Assembly: GCF_014171595.1 (NCBI RefSeq)
Contig: NZ_CP050451.1
Coordinates: 992,001 to 1,056,000, forward strand
Source of the DNA: Massilia sp. Se16.2.3
GTDB taxonomy: Bacteria; Pseudomonadota; Gammaproteobacteria; Burkholderiales; Burkholderiaceae_D
Reading direction: 5' to 3'
DNA: 64,000 nt
Part shown: positions 26,841-35,071 of the stretch, one piece after another
How the letters are laid out: every line of letters begins with the position of its first letter
Numbering within the stretch: the first letter of the stretch is position 1
Notes under the pieces: generated by a model
Seen by the model: the letters and a program-made list of their open reading frames with translations, nothing else
Database searches by the model: none
What the model was told of the DNA's origin: nothing
Translations under genes and position numbers: made by a program

Positions 26841-27607
26841 TCGCGCGTGCCCGTCGACAAGGCGAAACCGTTGCGCGCCAGGATGGCACGTGCCGCGGGG
26901 GACCCGAGAAAGCGCACGAAGCCGAGCGCATGCGGATTGCCGGCGCCGGCCCGGGTGACGATGGCGCCTTGCTCGAGCGGGGCCAGGCCGTCTTGCGGCA
27001 TCAGCGCAAAGCGGCCGACGCCCTTCAGTTTGGTGGCGTGCAGGGTGGCGTACGAGACGATGCCCACCTGCGCATTCCCCGTCTGGACGAACTGGGCCGT
27101 TTGCGCGATGTTTTCGCCAATCACGAGTTTCGGCTGCACCTTGTCCCAGAGGCCATCGAGCTCCAGTAAGGCCTTGGCGGCGCGGCCATACGGTGCCGTG
27201 GCAGGGTTGGCAATCGCAACGCGTTTTACACGGGCATCCGCCACCAGGGCGGCCAGGCCGCGGTGCGGGTCGACTTGCGGGTCGAGCGACCACAGTGCCA
27301 GGCGGCCGATCGCATAGGGGGTCAGCGTGGCGCCATCGGCGGCGCCGAGCTTGGCCAGTTCGCGCGGATAGTCCATGTCGGCCGAGAGCAAGACGTCGAA
27401 CGGGGCACCGTTGCGAATTTGTGCAAAAAAGTTGCCAGACGCACCAAGCGATACCTTCGGCTCGACGTCGGGCGCGGTTTTGCGGTACGCGGCGACGAGT
27501 TCATCGATACAATAGCCGAGATCGCTGGCGGCAGCGACCAGTAGCGGGCGCGCCAGCGCCGGCAGGGTCAGCATGCTTGCAAGCAACAGAATAAGCACTT
27601 TTTTCAT
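26837..27607 (-). CDS. modA: Molybdate ABC transporter substrate-binding protein
   Basis: 256 residues from MKKVLILLLASMLTLPALA, a clear signal peptide (an ATG three codons upstream is possible). The mature part starts LLVAAASDLGYCIDELVAAY, the ModA opening with an AAASD oxyanion-binding motif, and continues SLGASGNFFAQIRNGAPFDV, another ligand-binding segment with LSADMDYP. It binds molybdate or tungstate in the periplasm and hands it to ModB. It is divergent from rep, with only 69 bases between the starts to hold both promoters; I see no obvious ModE palindrome there. Confidence 0.88.
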   Translation of the reverse strand: MKKVLILLLASMLTLPALARPLLVAAASDLGYCIDELVAAYRKTAPDVEPKVSLGASGNFFAQIRNGAPFDVLLSADMDYPRELAKLGAADGATLTPYAIGRLALWSLDPQVDPHRGLAALVADARVKRVAIANPATAPYGRAAKALLELDGLWDKVQPKLVIGENIAQTAQFVQTGNAQVGIVSYATLHATKLKGVGRFALMPQDGLAPLEQGAIVTRAGAGNPHALGFVRFLGSPAARAILARNGFALSTGTRE

Positions 27608-27676
27608 GCCGAACATTGTAGCGCGCAGCCCTGGCGGCTTCGCTACAATGCTCGGCTGCCTTCAAGAATATTTCCC

Positions 27677-29758
27677 ATGTCCAATGCACCAAAGTTCGGC
27701 CTGAACGGGCCGCAAAGCGAAGCCGTGCTCTACCTCGACGGCCCCTGCCTGGTGCTGGCCGGTGCCGGCTCGGGCAAGACGCGGGTGATCACGCAAAAGA
27801 TCGCGTACATGATCGAGCACTGCGGCTACGATCCGCGCACCATCGCCGCGCTGACGTTTACGAACAAAGCCGCGCTCGAGATGCAGGAGCGCATCGCCAA
27901 GCTGCTCAAGCAGCCCAAGCAGGCCAAGCAGTTGACGGTGTCCACCTTCCACTCGCTGGGCGTGAAAATCCTGCGCCAAGAAGCGGCTGGCGTCGGCCTG
28001 AAGGACAAGTTCTCCATCATGGACAGCGACGATTGCTACACCATCGTCTCCGACCTCGCGCTCACGACCGACAAGCAGGAAGTGCGCCGCATCCAGAATG
28101 CGATTTCGCTGTGGAAGAACGGCCTGGTGGATCCGGACGACGCGATCAAGCAGGCCAAGGACGAGGACGAAGCCCAGGCCGGGCGCGTCTACCGCAGCTA
28201 TGTCGCCACCCTGCAGGCCTACCAGGCGGTCGACTTCGACGACTTGATCCGCCTGCCGGTGGAACTGTTCCGCAACAATGACCCGATCCGCGACCGCTGG
28301 CAGAGACGTTTGCGCTACCTGTTGATGGACGAGTACCAGGACACGAATACCTGCCAATATGAACTGGTGAAACTGCTGGTGACGGGCATCGGCAAGAAGC
28401 CGATGTTCACGGCCGTCGGCGACGACGACCAGGCCATCTACGCCTGGCGCGGCGCCTCTGTCGAAAACCTGAAAACGCTGCAGACCGATTTCCCCGACCT
28501 GCGCGTGATCAAACTCGAGCAGAATTATCGGTCGACCACGCGCATCCTGCAGGCGGCCAACGCCGTCATCGGCAACAACCCGAAGCTGTTCGAGAAGTCG
28601 CTCTGGTCCGAGCATGGCCTGGGCGAGCCGATCAAGGTACTCGGCATGCAGAACGACGACCAGGAAGCCGAGCAGGTTGCGATCATGATCTCGGCGGACC
28701 ATTTCCAGCGCAAGAACAAGTGGTCGGACTACGCGATTCTTTATCGCGGCAACCACCAGGCACGCGTGATGGAGCAGGCCTTGCGCAAGGAGCGCATTCC
28801 CTACACCATGTCCGGCGGCCAGAGCTTTTTCGACAAGGCCGAAATCAAGGACATCATTGCCTACCTGCGCCTGATTGCGAACCAGGACGACGATCCTGCC
28901 TTCATCCGCGCCGTCACCACGCCCAAGCGCGGCGTCGGCATGGCGACCCTGGAAGTGCTGGGCGAAGTGTCGAAGCAGTGGAACTGTTCGCTGTTCGCCG
29001 CCGCCAGCAAGGGTGGCCTGGAAGCGCGATTGCAGGACCGACAATTGCACCCGCTGCGCGACTTCTGCCGCTTCATCGACGACCTGGAAAGCCGTGCCAC
29101 GCGTCCCGGCCCGTCCGGCAGCGGCGACCATGCCGCCGAAGTGCTCGACGACATGATGAAAGAAATCAATTACGAGCACTACCTGTACGAGGGCTTCGAT
29201 GACCGCGCGGCGCAAGCCAAGTGGCAGAACGTGATGGAGTTCACCAACTGGCTGAAGGAGCGCGGCCGCGGCGGGCGCGAGCGCGACGGCGAAGAGAAAA
29301 ACCTGCTGGAACTGACGCAGATGGTGGCATTGATGTCGATGCTCGAGGGCCAGGACGAGGAGCAGGATGCGGTGCGCATGTCGACCCTGCACGCCTCGAA
29401 AGGGCTGGAATATCCGCACGTGTTCCTGGTGGGCGTGGAAGAGGGCATCCTGCCGCACAAGGGCGACCCGGACGATGCGGTCGAAAAGATCGCCGCGCGC
29501 ATCCAGGAAGAGCGGCGCCTGATGTACGTCGGCATTACGCGCGCCCAGCGCACGCTGCAGATCACCTGGTGCAAGAAGCGGAAGCGCGCCGGCGAACTGG
29601 TGCACTGCGACCCTTCCCGCTTCATCAAGGAGATGGCCCTCGACGAGGGCATCGCCGCGCCCCAGGAATCGGAAATCATCAGCCCGAAGGACCGCCTGGC
29701 GAGTTTGAAGGCGCTGCTCAACACGCCGAAGCCGGACGCCACCAAGCTGATGTCATAA
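27677..29758 (+). CDS. rep: ATP-dependent DNA helicase Rep (UvrD/Rep family)
   Basis: 693 residues. Superfamily 1 helicase with all motifs: Walker A LAGAGSGKTRV, TFTNKAALEMQERI, Walker B MDEYQDTN, QAIYAWRGA (motif III), EQNYRSTTRI (IV), MSTLHASKGLEYPHVFLVG (V), and RRLMYVGITRAQ (VI). The short, Asp-rich GDDDQAIYAW and the length (about 690) fit Rep better than UvrD (about 720-750). Rep acts 3'-5' at the fork, clearing protein roadblocks for the replisome. slyX follows closely (41 bases to its start). Confidence 0.92.
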   Translation: MSNAPKFGLNGPQSEAVLYLDGPCLVLAGAGSGKTRVITQKIAYMIEHCGYDPRTIAALTFTNKAALEMQERIAKLLKQPKQAKQLTVSTFHSLGVKILRQEAAGVGLKDKFSIMDSDDCYTIVSDLALTTDKQEVRRIQNAISLWKNGLVDPDDAIKQAKDEDEAQAGRVYRSYVATLQAYQAVDFDDLIRLPVELFRNNDPIRDRWQRRLRYLLMDEYQDTNTCQYELVKLLVTGIGKKPMFTAVGDDDQAIYAWRGASVENLKTLQTDFPDLRVIKLEQNYRSTTRILQAANAVIGNNPKLFEKSLWSEHGLGEPIKVLGMQNDDQEAEQVAIMISADHFQRKNKWSDYAILYRGNHQARVMEQALRKERIPYTMSGGQSFFDKAEIKDIIAYLRLIANQDDDPAFIRAVTTPKRGVGMATLEVLGEVSKQWNCSLFAAASKGGLEARLQDRQLHPLRDFCRFIDDLESRATRPGPSGSGDHAAEVLDDMMKEINYEHYLYEGFDDRAAQAKWQNVMEFTNWLKERGRGGRERDGEEKNLLELTQMVALMSMLEGQDEEQDAVRMSTLHASKGLEYPHVFLVGVEEGILPHKGDPDDAVEKIAARIQEERRLMYVGITRAQRTLQITWCKKRKRAGELVHCDPSRFIKEMALDEGIAAPQESEIISPKDRLASLKALLNTPKPDATKLMS

Positions 29759-29799
29759 TGCGGCCCACCTATTTGCCAGACATCTCAACAGGAAGCGCC

Positions 29800-30006
29800 G
29801 TGGAACACGAAGACCGTTTTGTCGATATCGAAATCAAGCTGGCGCACATGGAAGACCTGGTCGACACCTTGAACACCACCGTCTACCAGCAGGCGCGCCG
29901 CATCGACCAGCTCGAGGGCATCGTGCAGCAGCTGGCCGAGCATGTGCGCACCTTGCGCGAAGCGGGGCAGCAGATGCCGGTGAACGAAAGGCCGCCGCAT
30001 TATTGA
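29800..30006 (+). CDS. slyX: SlyX family protein
   Basis: 68 residues. A GTG start at 29800 is chosen because AGGAAG lies eight bases upstream; an in-frame ATG at 29758 overlaps the rep stop and has no such site. The protein is one amphipathic coiled coil (VDIEIKLAHMEDLVDTLNTT, then heptads through HVRTLREAG) ending NERPPHY, the PPHY tail that is diagnostic for SlyX. Function unknown. It is followed within ten bases by a palindromic repeat. Confidence 0.85.
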   Translation: MEHEDRFVDIEIKLAHMEDLVDTLNTTVYQQARRIDQLEGIVQQLAEHVRTLREAGQQMPVNERPPHY

Positions 30007-30013
30007 TGGGGTT

Positions 30014-30166
30014 GTAGGGTGGGTGCGGCCGGCGAGGCACTCGTGCCCACGCTGTCGTACCGTCGTGCGCCGCATGGATAACCCAGGATCGGTGCGTCCG
30101 CGTTCAATGTTTCAATCGTTCCGATCCGCACGCGCTGTACCGCGTGGGCTCAAGAGCCCACCCTAC
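30014..30166. repeat. Paired-hairpin intergenic repeat, family 1, copy R2
   Basis: Left unit GTAGGGTGGG ... GTGCCCACGC (30014-30051) with an enlarged loop; right unit in reverse orientation, GCGTGGGCTCAAGAGCCCAC followed by CCTAC (to 30166), a clean GGGCTC/GAGCCC hairpin. About 90 bases of unrelated DNA separate the units. Confidence 0.75.
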
Positions 30167-30182
30167 CTAACCACCTGGCACC

Positions 30183-30338
30183 GTAGGGTGGAGTCCTGAC
30201 TCCACGCGGTCGTACCGTAACGGGCCGCACCGTTAATTGACATCGGCACGTCTCCATCTCGATGCTTTTTATATGCATCGATACGCACGCCCCGTACCGC
30301 GTGGAGTCAGGAGCCTAGGCGGCCCCCTCCGCCCTACG
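30183..30338. repeat. Paired-hairpin intergenic repeat, family 1, copy R3
   Basis: Left unit GTAGGGT + GGAGTC CT GACTCC + ACGCGG (30183-30210). Right unit is reversed and rearranged: GCGTGGAGTCAGGA, then a GGCGG/CCGCC hairpin, then CCCTACG (to 30338). The right unit overlaps the last codons and stop of the GMC oxidoreductase gene. The whole 30007-30314 gap holds only R2 and R3. Confidence 0.72.
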
Positions 30339-31628
30339 TGTAGCGGCTAGCGAGCTTCCTAGCCGCTTGCCCAGGCACAGCAACGTGAGGGTGGGCGGCA
30401 AGCCCCAGGGCTCCGGAATCACGGACGCGTCGCACACGTACAGCCCGGGCGTGGACGTCTGCAAATCGGCGTCGACGCCTTCCCCGATGCGCACGCTGCC
30501 GCCCGGGTGTGCCGCGAAATGCCAGGATTTGAAGATGTGATGCGCGCCCGCTTCGCGCAGGATCGCCTTCGCCATGCCGACGCCATGGGCCAGCTTCTTG
30601 CGGTCGCTGTCCGCCAGGGTCTTGTCCGCCCAGCGCGGCCCGACGCCACCGCCGATCTCGTCGCGGATCTTGACCATCATCGACAGCGTCCGCTTGTGCG
30701 CGAACAGGCGGTCAACGCGGCCGACCTGCGCCGCGAAGGCCGCGTACATCGGTTGCGGCAAGGTCAGGTCGGCCAGCGCGATGCCTTCCTCATGCAGGGA
30801 CAGGCCGGCCGCCATCGGCACTTCGGCACCGCCGTCGATGTCGTCGACGCTGCCCATCACCGCCACCACCGGGTCGCTGAAAAAGGGAGAGCAGCGCGGC
30901 CCCAGGCCGGAGGCATGCAGCAGGCGCGGGCTGCCCAGGCCACCTGCCGCAAGCACGACGACCGGCGCCCGCACCGCATGGACCTTCCCCTGCACCTCCA
31001 CCTCGACGCCGGCCGCGCGGCCATTCTCCACCAGCACGCGCAGTACCCGCGCACGGTCGGCCAGATGCGCGCCATCGCGGCAGGCTTCAATGATGAAGTC
31101 GCGCGCCGTCCACTTGGCGCCGTACGGGCAGCCGTACAGCACAGCGCCAGCAGCCGGCGCGGCAGGACGCGGGCCGGATCATCTTGTCGAGCTTGCGCCA
31201 CGCCAGGCCGAGCGCGCGGGCCGCCGCCATCATGCGCGCCGCCATCGGGCCGACCAGCTCGTCGGGCAGGGGCGCCAGCGGCAGGTCGGCGCGCAGTGCC
31301 GCCAGCGCCGGTTCCAGGTCGATGCCATGGCGGGCGAACAGCGCCTGCGGCGGTGGCGCGGCGGTGGCGAAGTTGATCGCCGAGCTGCCGCCCAGCGTGA
31401 TGCCGGCCACCAGCAGCGAGGCATCGCGGTGCAGGTAGGCGCCCTTGCCGGGTACGGCGGACCATGGCCGCCATCTGCGTCACCGTGCCCGTCAAGGGGG
31501 CTCGGCGCCGCCACGCTCGAGCACCAGCACGCGCAGGCCGCCCCGTGCCAGTTCGCGCGCGGTGCTGGCGCCGCCCGGGCCGCTGCCGACGACGATGGCG
31601 TCACACGAGAGGGGGAGGGCGGCGGGCA
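30315..31628 (-). pseudogene. GMC-family oxidoreductase, reading frame broken at three places
   Basis: Conceptual protein of about 437 residues. It begins at 31628 with MPAALPLSCDAIVVGSGPGG, the FAD-binding GxGxxG. The frame breaks at the G-run 31496-31500, again near 31450-31462, and at about 31140-31150, then continues to 30315 with LYGCPYGAKWTARDF and the C-terminal HPGGSVRIGEG and CDASVIPEPWGLPPTLTLLC segments, which carry the catalytic-His region of GMC enzymes. Restoring single bases gives continuous homology-like sequence, so assembly error is likelier than decay. GMC enzymes oxidise alcohols or sterols using FAD; substrate unknown. The last seven codons come from repeat R3. The esterase gene lies eight bases upstream, so the two are probably co-transcribed. 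Confidence 0.75.
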
Positions 31629-31635
31629 TGGCTGG

Positions 31636-32551
31636 TCACTTCTTCGAAGGCAGGACCGAACGCAGGCCGTGCGTCACCACGAGCGGGAACACGCTGGCAT
31701 GGTCCTCGTCGGCAAACACCTTCATCTGCATGCGCAGGCCGGGATAGCGGTGCGATTTCAAGGTGCCGTGCAGGTCCTGCAGGTCGGCCACCATGTCGGC
31801 CTCTTCCTCGGCGCGCGAGCGCTTCTTGCCGGGCGCAAGCCGTTCGAGGCCGCCGATGCCGAAGAAGACGCTGGCCGGCAGGTCGCGGTGCCGCTCCGAA
31901 TAGACGTTTTCGCGGTCGAACATCACGCCGCCGTCGTACCACAGCGAGGGGCTGCCGAGAATGTAGTGTTCGAAGGTGCGCGGCTCGGTGAGCAGGATCT
32001 GCAGGCCGAGCAGGCTGCCGTAGGAATGCCCGACGAAGAATTTGCGGCCCATGTCGGCGCGGTAGTGTTTCGCCACCAGCGGCAGGACCTGGTCCTTGAG
32101 GAAGCGCGCATAGGCGGCCGCTTCGCCCAGCGCGACTGGCCGGCCGGGCATGTCGGAGCGGTAGTCGTGCTTGCGCGGCACCGACGGCGTGTAGTCGCGG
32201 CGGCGGCTGTACACGCCGGTATCGCCCTGGGCATACGACAGGCCCACCACGATGGTCTCTTCCATGCCCGCGTGTTTGGTCAGGCGCTGGGCGATGCCGC
32301 GCACGATGGGAAACGCATAATTGGCGTCGGTGACGAAGACGACCGGATAGCGGCGCGTGGTATCGCGGTAGGAATCGGGCAACGCAACAAACACCTGGTA
32401 GTCGCGCTTGAGCGCCGGCGCGCGCACGTCGCGCACTTCCGTGTTCTCCGGGACGTAGGGGCCGGGGCGCGGCCGGGGCTGGCGGTGCGGATGCCGCGGC
32501 CGCCGCGCTACCAGCCCAGGACAAGACGATGGCAAAGCAAAGCGTTTTCAA
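31636..32551 (-). CDS. Secreted esterase (IroE/esterase-D type alpha/beta hydrolase), one frameshift
   Basis: Mature part: RDYQVFVALPDSYRDTTRRY, PVVFVTDANYAF, nucleophile motif GHSYGSLLG, then a His in DEDHASVFP, as in the putative-esterase family (PF00756) that includes IroE and Fes-like hydrolases. The signal peptide LKTLCFAIVLSWAGSAAAAA, probably from a TTG start near 32551, is in a different frame; the shift falls in a C/G-rich stretch around 32455-32478. I therefore treat the gene as one, about 305 codons. Such enzymes cleave acyl esters, sometimes siderophore esters. It lies eight bases upstream of the GMC gene. Confidence 0.72.
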
Positions 32552-32793
32552 TGGTGACTCCGTGGTGGCGGCAAACCATGCCCGGAGCGTGGAACGGGGC
32601 TGGCGCACTGCGCCCGATTATAGCTTCGGGCTTCCTGTCCCTTCGTTCCGGAGGGTAGCCGTGCGTGCGGCCAGGCTGGTATGCGTGGCGCATCGGCGCA
32701 GATGACAGCATTGGCAGGAATTGACCGTTTTATGTCATTTCGCCACGCCTGCCGGCCCGGATAATCCCGATACGTCAACCCGAGGATCATCCC

Positions 32794-33865
32794 ATGCGCC
32801 ATCTGCTGTTCGTCCTGTTGCTATGTTGTCAGTTCGCCGCCGCCGCGGTCATTGCCCCCTACGAGGCGCGCCCGGGGCGCGAGCAACCCGTGGTCGCCGT
32901 CGTCGGTTTCAATGGCGGCACCGAGCTGACCGATTTCGTCGTCCCGTATGGCGTGCTGGCGTGGGCCGGGGTGGCGCAGGTGCTGGCCGTCGCCACCGGA
33001 CCCGGCCCCCTCATGATGCGGCCGGCCTTGCGGCTCCAGCCCGACCTGACGACCGCGCAGTTCGACACCCGCTTTGCCGACGGTGCCGACTACGTGATCG
33101 TGCCCGCGGTGGTCAAGCCTGCGGACACGGTGCTGGTGGCCTGGATCGCGGCGCAGGCGGCCAAAGGCGCCACGGTGGTCAGCATTTGCGACGGCGCGCT
33201 GGTCGTGGCCAACGCCGGCCTGTTCAAGGGGCGCCATGCCACGGCCCACTGGGCGACCGCCTCCTACCGCAGGCAGCACTATCCGGATACGCACTGGGAC
33301 GAGAATGTGCGCTATGTCGCCGACGGCAAACTCGTGTCCAGCGCCGGCATCAGCGCCGCGCTGCCAACGGCGCTGGCGCTGGTCGAAGCGATCGCCGGGC
33401 ATGAACGCGCGGCCGGGTTGGCGCGCGAAATCGGCGCCGGCGACTGGAGTCCGGCGCACGACAGCGGCGTGTTCCGCCCGCGCTTCGGCGTCAATCTGAG
33501 CGCCTACCTGACCGGTTATGCCAACGGCTGGTTCCATACGCCCGAGCGGGTCGGCATCCGGGTGGCGGACGGCGTCGACGAAATCACGCTCGCCTTTACC
33601 GCCGATGCCCTGGGCGCGCTCGAAGCGTAGTCGGGTGCTGGCGGTGGCGAGCGCAAATGCGCCGCTGCGCTCACGTCATGGCTTGACGATCCTGCCCGAC
33701 CTGGAGGCGGGGGCGGCGGACGCGCCGGAGATGCTGGACGCGAGCGCGTTGGCAGTTTCTCCAGGCCAGGCCCCGGCACGCGCCCTCGATGCGCTGGCCG
33801 GGCGCTATGGCCGGCAGACGGCGCGGCTGGTCGCGCTAGAATTCGAGTATCCACAATATCGCTAA
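32794..33865 (+). CDS. DJ-1/PfpI-family secreted protein, C-terminal frameshift
   Basis: N-terminal signal peptide (MRHLLFVLLLCCQFAAAA). The DJ-1/PfpI glutamine-amidotransferase-like fold is indicated by VVAVVGFNGGTELTDFVVPY, GADYVIVPAVV and the nucleophile-elbow VVSICDGALVVANAGLFKGR with Cys near residue 131, then HWATAS. The frame stops at 33630, but the +1 frame continues with SRVLAVASANAPLRSRHGLT to 33865, so an indel near 33613-33630 probably truncates the true protein of about 356 residues. The family includes regulators' ligand domains and stress proteins; the activity here is unknown. It precedes a GlxA-type regulator with the same fold by 28 bases. Confidence 0.72.
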
Positions 33866-33893
33866 TGCGCCGCTGATGCGCCGGGCCTGCCTC

Positions 33894-34885
33894 ATGTCAT
33901 CGAAACCCACCCTGCGTGTCGTCCTGCTGGCCACGACGACATGAACCTGCTCGACCTCTGCGGCCCCCTGCAGGCGCTGGCCACCGCCAGCCGCCGCCAT
34001 GCGGGAAGTGGCAAGCCGCTCTACGAGACGGTCGTCGCCTCCGCCGCCGGTGGCCTGATCACGACCAGCGCCGGCCTGCCACTGATGACGGCTGCCATAG
34101 CGGACCTGGATCACCTGGCCATCGACACCCTGATCGCGCCAGGAGGCTGCAAGGGCCGGGACTTCTATGCGCCGCCGGCGCTGGTCGACTGGATTGCCCG
34201 CCGTGCACCCGACGTGCGGCGCATCTGCTCGGTCTGCACCGGCGCCTTCCTGCTGGCCGCGGCCGGGCAGTTGCAGGGCCGGCGCGCCGCCACCCACTGG
34301 GAATGGGCCGAGCGCCTGCGCCGGCGCCATCCGCAGGTCGAGGTCGACGCCGACCGGATTTTCGTGCGCGATGGCGCAGTATGGACCTCCGCCGGCGTCA
34401 GCGCCGGCATCGACCTGACGCTGGCGCTGATCGAGGAGGACTACGGGCACCAGGTCGCCATCGAAACGGCGCGCCAGCTCGTCATGTTCGTCAAGCGCAG
34501 CGGCGGCCAGTCGCAGTTCAGCGTGCCGCTGGCGGCGCAGGCGCGCGAAGGCGGACGCTTCGACGCGCTGCACGCCTGGGTGGCCGCCAACCTGCGCGAA
34601 CAGCTGACCGTGGAGCGCCTGGCCGAGCAGGCGGGCATGGGGGCGCGGACCTTTGCGCGCAGCTATGCCAGCCAGCTGGGACGCACCCCGGCCAAGATGG
34701 TGGAAGCGATGCGCCTGGAAGCGGCCTGCCGCGCACTCGAGAACACCGCGCTGCCGCTGAAAACGGTGGCTGCCAGTAGCGGCTACGGCAGCGAGCAGAA
34801 CCTGCGGCGCGTGTTCCAGCGCCAGCTCGGCGTCAGCCCGGGGCAGTACCGCAGCCGCTTTTCCGGCCATGCCGGCACTGCCTAG
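33894..34885 (+). CDS. GlxA-family (AraC-type) transcriptional regulator, N-terminal frameshift
   Basis: DJ-1/PfpI-like sensor domain (about residues 1-185) followed by an AraC helix-turn-helix (about 215-320). The sensor shows LLDLCGPLQALATAS, IDTLIAPGGCKGRD, RICSVCTGAFLLAAAGQL, RRAATHWEW; the DNA-binding part shows LTVERLAEQAGMGARTFARS and VSPGQYRSRF. The ATG at 33894 (MSSKPTLRVVLLA) fits the family start, but the frame shifts at about 33931-33936 (one base missing in GGCCACGACG). A downstream ATG at 33941 gives an otherwise complete frame. It probably regulates the neighbouring PfpI gene; inference from position only. Confidence 0.8.
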
Positions 34886-34981
34886 CATCCGCCGCCCGCC
34901 CGCTGCGACAGACAGCAGGAGCCCCCGAGCAGGCGCGCCGGAGCTGTCTATACACTTTTGTATGCAGATTGTTTCATGGTG

Positions 34982-35009
34982 ATTGCACGACAATAAAGCC
35001 TGCTATGAT
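34982..35009 (+). promoter_or_regulatory. Candidate promoter of the first M3 peptidase gene
   Basis: Extended -10 element TGCTATGAT (35001-35009) preceded at 16 bases by ATTGCA as a weak -35. It lies 63 bases upstream of the ATG at 35072. The -10 is good, the -35 poor. Confidence 0.45.
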
Positions 35010-35071
35010 CTGGCGCGCACCTGTCGGCGGCGATCGTCGCGGACAGCCTTTTCGAGTTCGTGAGAGAGACC

